Assembly (NCBI RefSeq): GCF_036373705.1
Contig: NC_089863.1
Coordinates: 1,184,501-1,248,500 of the forward strand
Source: Amia ocellicauda
Taxonomy: Eukaryota; Chordata; Actinopteri; Amiiformes; Amiidae
Reading direction: 5' to 3'
DNA length: 64,000 nucleotides
Positions 12,116 to 22,390 of the stretch are shown here, piece by piece. Position numbers and translations under genes: made by a program. Position 1 is the stretch's first letter, and each line of letters starts with the position of its first letter. The notes beneath the pieces are model-generated. The model was not told where the DNA came from and ran no database searches. It saw only the letters and a list, made by a program, of their open reading frames with translations.

Positions 12116-15100
12116 ACAGCGACAGGTTCACATTGCTGGGGCAGGACACCCCCTCGCACCCCCGCCGGCCCCCTCCTCAGACACATTCCTCGGGACAGGA
12201 ATGGGGTCAGGGGTCGGCTGAGAGGGACATACTTTCCGTGTGAGAAAAACAGAGTGAGGGAGGGAGGAGGAGGAGGAGGAGGAGGAGGGAGAGAGAGGGA
12301 AAGGGAGAAAGGGAGGGGGGGAAAGTGAGAGAGGGAGGGAGAGATGGAGGGATTGTGCTGGTTGCAGTGTATGTCAGTAATATATAGCAGTGGGTAATAA
12401 TAATAATAATAATATAATGCTGATGCTGTCTGTATGTGCCAGTGCAGTGTGTCGTGTGTGTAGAGTGTCAGGGGTGGGGGTGTGCGTAACGGCCCTGGCT
12501 GTTCTCTCTGCCCCCCCAGACAGCCAGTTCCGCATGTCCATCCTGGAGCGCCTGGAGCAGATGGAGCGCAGGATGGCCGAGATGACACAACAGCAGCAAC
12601 AACAGCAGACACAACAACAACAACAACAACAGCAACAACAACAACCACAGAATGGCCAGGACAGCACACACAGCACACAGGTACGGTATTGTGTAATACA
12701 GCAGTCACACACACACACACACGTACACACACACACACACACAGGTACACTGCAGTGATCTTCATTAGAGTGGGTTTCCCTTCCCTTCTTCCTGTATCTC
12801 TTGACATTTCTCTCCCTCCCCCTCCGTCCCAGTGTAACAGTAGTCCGGGGCTTGTGCTGCGTCCGAGGCGGGGCATCTGGCCGCGCTCCTGTCTCGGGTA
12901 TTAAAATAGACGAGAGGGAGGGGGAGGGCAGCGTGCAGACGTCACACTCACGGCTAATTTAGACACCTCCAAATCCTTTAATATCCCCCTAGCCCTCCCG
13001 CTCGATTTTCCATTCTCTCTCTCTCCCTCGCCCTCCCTCGCCCTCCCGGGTAATTTTTAGCTTTCAACTGGTGCGTCAAAGATGTGGAAAGAAGGATGTG
13101 AAGAATGAAGGCGAGGAGGTGTGTGGGGCCAGAGAGAGAGAGAGACGGAGAGCGTGGGGGTGGAGGGGAGGGCAGCATGTATGTAATGTTTCCTATCAGG
13201 TGATTAAAGATAGAAACTGAGACACAGAGAAAGGAAGGGAGGGAGGGAGAGAGAGAGAGAGAGAGAGAGGGGAGAGAGCGGGAGGGGGTGTCTAATGAAT
13301 CTATATCTTCTCACCTCCCCTTCCCTCTGTCTGTGTATGTGAAACGTGTCAGACACCCATTCAGCTACATTCTGCCTCTCTGCGCTGCACACTGTACACA
13401 ACACTGCACAACACTGTACACCACACTACACACCACAGATACGCTCGGGGTTGGAGCCACACTGCGCTGTGTGTTACTGTGTTACTGTGCTGCTGTCAGT
13501 GCTGTGTGTTACTGTGTTACTGTGCTGCTGTCAGTGCTGTGTGTTACTGTGTTACTGTGCTGCTGTCAGTGCTGTGTTACTGTGTTACTGTGCTGCTGTC
13601 AGTGCTGTGTGTTACTGTGTTACTGTACTGCTGTGTGTTACTGTGTTACTGTGCTGCTGTCAGTGCTGTGTTACTGTGTTACTATGCTGCTGTCAGTGCT
13701 GTGTGTTACTGTGTTACTGTACTGCTGTCAGTGCTGTGTGTTACTGTGTTACTGTACTGCTGTGTGTTACTGTGTTACTGTGCTGCTGTGTGTTACTGTG
13801 TTACTGTGCTGCTGTCAGTGCTGTGTGTTACTGTGTTACTGTGTTACTGTGCTGCTGTCAGTGCTGTGTTACTGTGTTACTGTGCTGCTGTCAGTGCTGT
13901 GTGTTACTGTGTTACTGTACTGCTGTGTGTTACTGTGTTACTGTGCTGCTGTCAGTGCTGTGTTACTGTGTTACTGTTACTGTGCTGCTGTCAGTACTGC
14001 GTGTTACTGTGCTGCTGTCAGTGCTGTGTTACTGTGTTACTGTGCTGCTGTCAGTGCCGTGTGTTACTGTGTTACTGTGCTGCTGTCAGTGCCGTGTGTT
14101 ACTGTGCTGCTGTCAGTGCTGTGTGTTACTGTACTGCTGTCAGTGCTGTGTGTTACTGTGTTACTGTGCTGCTGTCAGTGCTGTGTGTTACTGTGTTACT
14201 GTGCTGCTGTGTGTTACTGTGTTACTGTACTGCTGTGTGTTACTGTGTTACTGTGCTGCTGTCAGTGCCGTGTGTTACTGTGTTACTGTGCTGCTGTCAG
14301 TGCTGTGTGTTACTGTGTTACTGTACTGCTGTGTGTTACTGTGTTACTGTGCTGCTGTCAGTGCTGTGTTACTGTGTTACTGTTACTGTGCTGCTGTCAG
14401 TACTGCGTGTTACTGTGCTGCTGTCAGTGCTGTGTTACTGTGTTACTGTGCTGCTGTCAGTGCCGTGTGTTACTGTGTTACTGTGCTGCTGTCAGTGCCG
14501 TGTGTTACTGTGCTGCTGTCAGTGCTGTGTGTTACTGTACTGCTGTCAGTGCTGTGTGTTACTGTGTTACTGTGCTGCTGTCAGTGCCGTGTGTTACTGT
14601 GTTACTGTGCTGCTGTCAGTGCTGTGTGTTACTGTGTTACTGTGCTGCTGTCAGTGCTGTGTGTTACTGTGTTACTGTACTGCTGTGTGTTACTGTGTTA
14701 CTGTGCTGCTGTCAGTGCTGTGTTACTGTGTGTTACTGTACTGCTGTCAGTGCCGTGTGTTACTGTGCTGCTGTCAGTGCTGTGTGTTACTGTGTTACTG
14801 TGCTGCTGTCAGTGCTGTGTGTTACTGTGTTACTGTGCTGCTGTCAGTGCCGTGTGTTACTGTGTTACTGTGCTGCTGTCAGTGCTGTGTGTTACTGTGT
14901 TACTGTGTTACTGTGCTGCTGTCAGTGCTGTGTTACTGTGTGTTACTGTACTGCTGTCAGTGCCGTGTGTTACTGTGCTGCTGTCAGTGCTGTGTGTTAC
15001 TGTGTTACTGTGCTGCTGTCAGTGCTGTGTGTTACTGTGTTACTGTACTGCTGTGTGTTACTGTGTTACTGTGCTGCTGTCAGTGCTGTGTGTTACTGTG

Positions 15101-18100
15101 TTACTGTGCTGCTGTCAGTGCTGTGTGTTACTGTGTTACTGTACTGCTGTGTGTTACTGTGTTACTGTGCTGCTGTCAGTGCTGTGTGTTACTGTGTTAC
15201 TGTGCTGCTGTGTGTTACTGTGTTACTGTGCTGCTGTCAGTGCTGTGTGTTACTGTGTTACTGTACTGCTGTGTGTTACTGTGTTACTGTGCTGCTGTCA
15301 GTGCTGTGTGTTACTGTGTTACTGTGCTGCTGTCAGTGCTGTGTGTTACTGTGTTACTGTTACTGTGCTGCTGTCAGTGCCGTGTGTTACTGTGTTACTG
15401 TACTGCTGTGTGTTACTGTGTTACTGTTACTGTGCTGCTGTCAGTGCTGCGTGTTACTGTACTGCTGTGTGTTACTGTTACTGTGCTGCTGTCAGTGCTG
15501 TGTGTTACTGTTACTCTGTTACTGTGCTGCTGTCAGTGCTGTGTGTTACTGTTACTGTGCTGCTGTCAGTGCCGTGTGTTACTGTGCTGCTGTCAGTGCC
15601 GTGTGTTACTGTGTTACTGTGCTGCTGTCAGTGTTGTGTGTTACTGTACTGCTGTCAGTGCTCTGTGTTACTGTCAGTGTGTTACTGTGTTACTGTGCTG
15701 CTGTCAGTGCCGTGTGTAACTGTGCTGCTGTCAGTGCTGTGTGTTACTGTGTAACTGTTACTGTGCTGCTGTCAGTGCTGTGTGTTACTGTGTTACTGTA
15801 CTGCTGTGTTACTGTTACTGTGCTGCTGTCAGTGCTGTGTGTTACTGTTACTGTGCTGCTGTCAGTGCTGTGTGTTACTGTGTTACTGTACTGCTGTGTT
15901 ACTGTGTTACTGTGCTGCTGTCAGTGCCGTGTGTTACTGTGTTACTGTTACTGTGCTGCTGTCAGTGCTGCGTGTTACTGTGTTACTGTTACTGTGCTGC
16001 TGTCAGTGCCGTGTGTTACTGTGCTGCTGTCAGTGCCGTGTGTTACTGTGCTGCTGTCAGTGCTGTGTGTTACTGTTACTGTGCTGCTGTCAGTGCTGTG
16101 TGTTACTGTTACTGTGCTGCTGTCAGTGCTGTGTGTTACTGTGCTGCTGTCAGTGCTGTGTGTTACTGTGTTACTGTACTGCTGTGTTACTGTGTTACTG
16201 TGCTGCTGTCAGTGCCGTGTGTTACTGTGCTGCTGTCAGTGCTGTGTGTTACTGTGCTGCTGTCAGTGCTCTGTGTTACTGTCACTGTGTGTTACTGTGT
16301 TACTGTGCTGCTGTCAGTGCCGTGTGTAACTGTGCTGCTGTCAGTGCTGTGTGTTACTGTGTTACTGTGCTGCTGTCAGTGCTGTGTGTTACTGTGTTAC
16401 TGTGTTACTGTGCTGCTGTCAGTGCCGTGTGTTACTGTTACTGTGCTGCTGTCAGTGCTGTGTGTTACTGTGTTACTGTACTGCTGTGTGTTACTGTGTT
16501 ACTGTACTGCCGTGTGTTACTGTGTTACTGTGCTGCTGTCAGTGCTGTGTTACTGTGTTACTGTTACTGTACTGCTGTGTGTTACTGTTACTGTGCTGCT
16601 GTCAGTGCCGTGTGTTACTGTACTGCCGTGTGTTACTGTGTTACTGTGCTGCTGTCAGTGCTGTGTTACTGTGTTACTGTTACTGTACTGCTGTGTGTTA
16701 CTGTTACTGTGCTGCTGTCAGTGCTGTGTGTTACTGTGTTACTGTGCTGCTGTCAGTGCCGTGTTACTGTGTTACTGTACTGCTGTGTTACTGTGTTACT
16801 GTGTTACTGTGCTGCTGTCAGTGCTGTGTTACTGTACTGCTGTGTGTTACTCTGTTACTGTGCTGCTGTCAGTGCCGTGTGTTACTGTTACTGTGCTGCT
16901 GTCAGTGCCGTGTGTTACTGTGTTACTGTGCTGCTGTGTGTTACTGTGTTACTGTACTGCTGTGTGTTACTGTGTTACTGTGCTGCTGTCAGTGCCGTGT
17001 GTTACTGTGTTACTGTGCTGCTGTCAGTGCCGTGTGTTACTGTTACTGTGCTGCTGTCAGTGCTGTGTGTTACTGTGTTACTGTACTGCTGTGTGTTACT
17101 GTGCTGCTGTCAGTGCCGTGTGTTACTGTGTTACTGTGTTACTGTGCTGCTGTCAGTGCCGTGTGTTACTGTGTTACTGTATTACTGTGCTGCTGTCAGT
17201 GCCGTGTGTTACTGTGTTACTGTGCTGCTGTCAGTGCCGTGTGTTACTGTGTTACTGTGCTGCTGTCAGTGCCGTGTGTTACTGTGTTACTGTGCTGCTG
17301 TCAGTGCTGTGTGTTACTGTGTTACTGTACTGCTGTCAGTGCCGTGTGTTACTGTTACTGTGGTGCTGTCAGTGCCGTATGTTACTGTGTTACTGTGTTA
17401 CTGTACTGCTGTCAGTGCTGTGTGTTACTGTGTTACTGTACTGCTGTCAGTGCCGTGTGTTACTGTGTTACTGTGCTGCTGTCAGTGCCGTGTGTTACTG
17501 TGCTGCTGTCAGTGCTGTGTGTTACTGTGTTACTGTGCTGCTGTCAGTGCCGTGTGTTACTGTGTTACTGTGCTGCTGTCAGTGCCGTGTGTTACTGTTA
17601 CTGTGTTACTGTGCTGCTGTCAGTGCCGTGTGTTACTGTGTTACTGTGCTGCTGTCAGTGCCGTGTGTTACTGTGCTGCTGTCAGTGCTGTGTGTTACTG
17701 TGCTGCTGTCAGTGCTCTGTGTTACTGTCACTGTGTGTTACTGTGTTACTGTGCTGCTGTCAGTGCCGTGTGTAACTGTGCTGCTGTCAGTGCTGTGTGT
17801 TACTGTGTTACTGTGCTGCTGTCAGTGCTGTGTGTTACTGTGTTACTGTGTTACTGTGCTGCTGTCAGTGCCGTGTGTTACTGTTACTGTGCTGCTGTCA
17901 GTGCTGTGTGTTACTGTGTTACTGTACTGCTGTGTGTTACTGTGTTACTGTACTGCCGTGTGTTACTGTGTTACTGTGCTGCTGTCAGTGCTGTTACTGT
18001 GTTACTGTTACTGTACTGCTGTGTGTTACTGTTACTGTGCTGCTGTCAGTGCCGTGTGTTACTGTACTGCCGTGTGTTACTGTGTTACTGTGCTGCTGTC

Positions 18101-21100
18101 AGTGCTGTGTTACTGTGTTACTGTTACTGTACTGCTGTGTGTTACTGTTACTGTGCTGCTGTCAGTGCTGTGTGTTACTGTGTTACTGTGCTGCTGTCAG
18201 TGCCGTGTTACTGTGTTACTGTACTGCTGTGTTACTGTGTTACTGTGTTACTGTGCTGCTGTCAGTGCTGTGTTACTGTACTGCTGTGTGTTACTCTGTT
18301 ACTGTGCTGCTGTCAGTGCCGTGTGTTACTGTTACTGTGCTGCTGTCAGTGCCGTGTGTTACTGTGTTACTGTGCTGCTGTGTGTTACTGTGTTACTGTA
18401 CTGCTGTGTGTTACTGTGTTACTGTGCTGCTGTCAGTGCCGTGTGTTACTGTGTTACTGTGCTGCTGTCAGTGCCGTGTGTTACTGTTACTGTGCTGCTG
18501 TCAGTGCTGTGTGTTACTGTGTTACTGTACTGCTGTGTGTTACTGTGCTGCTGTCAGTGCCGTGTGTTACTGTGTTACTGTGTTACTGTGCTGCTGTCAG
18601 TGCCGTGTGTTACTGTGTTACTGTATTACTGTGCTGCTGTCAGTGCCGTGTGTTACTGTGTTACTGTGCTGCTGTCAGTGCCGTGTGTTACTGTGTTACT
18701 GTGCTGCTGTCAGTGCCGTGTGTTACTGTGTTACTGTGCTGCTGTCAGTGCTGTGTGTTACTGTGTTACTGTACTGCTGTCAGTGCCGTGTGTTACTGTT
18801 ACTGTGGTGCTGTCAGTGCCGTATGTTACTGTGTTACTGTGTTACTGTACTGCTGTCAGTGCTGTGTGTTACTGTGTTACTGTACTGCTGTCAGTGCCGT
18901 GTGTTACTGTGTTACTGTGCTGCTGTCAGTGCCGTGTGTTACTGTGCTGCTGTCAGTGCTGTGTGTTACTGTGTTACTGTGCTGCTGTCAGTGCTGTGTG
19001 TTACTGTGTTACTGTACTGCTGTCAGTGCCGTGTGTTACTGTGTTACTGTGCTGCTGTCAGTGCCGTGTGTTACTGTGCTGCTGTCAGTGCTGTGTGTTA
19101 CTGTGTTACTGTGCTGCTGTCAGTGCCGTGTGTTACTGTGTTACTGTGCTGCTGTCAGTGCCGTGTGTTACTGTTACTGTGTTACTGTGCTGCTGTCAGT
19201 GCTGTGTGTTACTGTGTTACTGTGCTGCTGTCAGTGCCGTGTGTTACTGTGTTACTGTGCTGCTGTCAGTGCTGTGTGTTACTGTGTTACTGTGCTGCTG
19301 TCAGTGCTGTGTTACTGTGCTGCTGTCAGTGCCGTGTGTTACTGTTACTGTGCTGCTGTCAGTGCTGTGTGTTACTGTGTTACTGTGCTGCTGTCAGTGC
19401 CGTGTGTTACTGTGTTACTGTGCTGCTGTCAGTGCCGTGTGTTACTGTGTTACTGTGCTGCTGTCAGTGCTGTGTGTTACTGTGCTGCTGTCAGTGCTGT
19501 GTGTTACTGTGTTACTGTGCTGCTGTCAGTGCCGTGTGTTACTGTTACTGTTACTGTGCTGCTGTCAGTGCCGTATGTTACTGTGTTTCTGTGCTGCTGT
19601 CAGTGCCGTGTGTTACTGTGCTGCTGTCAGTGCCGTGTGTTACTGTGCTGCTGTCAGTGCTGTGTGTTACTGTGTTACTGTGTTACTGTGCTGCTGTCAG
19701 TGCTGTGTGTTACTGTTACTGTGCTGCTGTCAGTTGCAGCCGATGCACTGAACACTGATGATAACCTCTCTCCCTCTCTCTCCAGTCCTCCCAGTCGTTC
19801 GAGCGGCGCATCGTGGCTCTCTGTGAGCAGATGATGGGTGGGGCCAGTGGGTGGGCGTGTCCTCTGGGGGCGGGGCTCCTGCACTCCGCCTCCCACAGAG
19901 GGATGACTCTGCTGCACCTGGCCGCGGCGCAGGGCTACACCCAGCTGATCGACACGCTGCGCCACTGGAGGTACTGAGCAGTGGAGAGGAGGAGGAGGGG
20001 GTGTGAGTCTGATTACAGGCCATAAACGCATCATTCTCTCTCTTTCTCTCTCTCTGGAGGAGTGTGAACAGTGACAGTCTGGACCTGGAGCAGGAGGTGG
20101 ACCCACTGAATGTCGACCACTTCTCCTGCACCCCTCTGGTACCTACTATATGACTACTACCACACTACTAGACTATTCCACCACTACTGCACTACTAGAC
20201 TGCTACACTAATACTGCTATACTATCACTCTACTGTACTGCTTGACTACTACACTACTGTACTACTAGACTACTACATTACACTATTCCTTTACTCATAC
20301 ACTGATTTGAATTCATAGTGGGGGAAACGCAGACAGGTGAGAGACAAACGCTGCAGTTTCTAATAACCTGCACCATTATTGGCTGAAGCCGTTTTATGAG
20401 CCTGGAGTTTTATTGGTTAAAATAGGCGAGTCTGCTCCTATTGGCTAGAAAGACTCAAGTGGGTTTGGCCCAGTGCATGATTGACAGCTGGTCTGTTCAT
20501 CTGGAAGTTCAGTGTTTTGTCTGGCAGTTTTGTCTGTTTATATTAATGAATAGCCACATTCATTACATAGTTGATAAATGTAATTATGGATTAGTTGACA
20601 CACGAATCGGACCAATTAATTACTGGACAGATTACTGGATGAATTTACTACTGTATGACCAAACTGCCGGCTGAATGGCCAAATGGATGGATTTCCCCAT
20701 GAATTTCCCAATGAACTACCAAATTGAGGGACGAACACTTTTGGCACAAACGGCGCTCCATAGAAATGTCTGCTTCAGACCAGTTTCCATGTCAGCACTG
20801 GAGGTCTGCATTTTCATGTTCATAATCCTGTTCTTAATTTTGGCACCCTCCATAGTATTGTCTCACTGCGCTTCTGCTGTGTCGTGTCACGCTGCCCTGT
20901 GCTGTGTCATGTCGATCACACGGCCCTGTGTCGTGTCACTGCTCTGCGCTGACCTGTACTCCTCCTCAGATGTGGGCGTGTGCTCTGGGCCACCAGGCCG
21001 CCGCGGTGCTCCTGTACCAGTGGAACAGCCAGGCTCTGGGCATCCCTGACTCTCTGGGCCGGCTGCCCCTGGGCGTGGCTCACAGCCGGGGTCACACACG

Positions 21101-22353
21101 TCTGGCCCGCTGCCTGGAGGAGCTGCACCGCGGGGGCCAGCAAGAGGCCACGCCCCCGACACCACCGGAGGTGCTGCTGCCCCTGCCCCTCCCACACTGG
21201 GGCACCGTGACCGAGGAGCCACACCTGCCCCACTCGCCCCTGTCCACCAGCCCCGACACCGGTGAGTGAGTGTTAGTGAGAGTGTGAGTGAGTGAGAGTA
21301 TGTGATTGAGAGTGTGACAGTGTGAGTGTGTGTAAGAGACAGTGTCTCTCACTAGGCCAGCTCTGGGCCACCTCAAACGCAGCCCTGTGTTTTTATGACC
21401 CCGTTCACAGTTGGGTTCTAGTCACATGTGCGGCTGAAACGGAGGCCTAAACGAAAAGCATGCTGGGACTTAAACACATCTGCTCAAACTTACTTATTAA
21501 TATCGACCTCATCGCTTCTGCCGTGTTTGGAAAGGACTCTGAACCCTTTGCAGCCGACGCTTTCGAATATGATTAAGAAATGCATGACGACGTGTGGGTT
21601 TAGCCGCTGGTCGCGTTTTTAAAGCATTGATCAATTAATATTGCTTCTTCTGTAGAAGGTTTAGCAGTTATTTGTGGGTTTTTATTTTACAGTAAATACC
21701 ACCTCACACAAACTGCTGCCTATTTTGTTCTGAAACTACGGAGTAGCGGCTCACAGATGCAGCAGGACAATCCTCTACTCTGATTGGCCGCGTCTGGATA
21801 TGGATTGATCCGAGAACCGATTTCCACTCTTGTGAGGCGCAACCACAGTTTGTGTGTCCGTGTGGAAAAAGTAGTTTCACAGAAATCAGTGCATCCAATG
21901 CGATTTCAGCGGGGTGGCAATGAACGGTTGTCGGACCCCCTGGCGGGTTTAGTGCGTTTAGGTTTAGACTTTTTACCGGTTCGGCTCTTTATCCGCGCCC
22001 CACAATTTGGGAACCACTGGGCTTGACGGATATTCCAAAAGAAGCGTTTGTGTTGTGAACGCGTCGGAGCTGTTTTCAGTGCCTGTATTTTCCATGTGCT
22101 GCGAGAAGCGAGGTTTGCTTTGAAACGGCACAGTTTGACACACGAGTCTCTGGGAGCGTAGCTTGAGCTGCGTCACGCACTGATGCGTTTCTTCGGCCCA
22201 GGGCTCGGTGCGTTCATACTTACAGACAGGCTGGGGGAAAGGATTTAGGATGGCATAAATCTCAAGTGTAAACAGGGTCTGAGTGCGTAAGTGCGAGTGA
22301 GAGTGTGTTGTTGTCATAACTGTTGTTTTGTTTATATTTATTTTGTATTGTAT

Positions 22354-22390
<37 letters not shown>

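Larger units (their letters stand above)
7874..12519. other. CAMTA2 intron 9 with several simple repeats
   Basis: A 4.6 kb intron. Contents: (CT)n near 8589-8618, (GGGAGA)n at 8858-8950, (CA)n at 9237-9270, an AGTCC-based repeat at 9271-9640, a C-run at 10888-10910, an ACAGTAAAGTA minisatellite at 11105-11860 and (GA)n/(GT)n at 12049-12112. The stretches between, for example 7920-8500 and 9660-10350, show no exon or RNA gene I can support. Confidence 0.8.
12681..19785. other. CAMTA2 intron 10 (7.1 kb, mostly minisatellite)
   Basis: The unique left part, 12681-13460, has CA and GA tracts and no exon I can support. The rest is the giant minisatellite described separately. The acceptor follows at 19784-19785 after a CT tract. 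Confidence 0.85.

Noticed and set aside
13288-19834. Several overlapping forward open frames of 700-1,350 codons, rich in Cys, Val and Leu
   Set aside because: They are translations of the stop-free intronic minisatellite in three frames at once, with no start context, domain or codon constraint.
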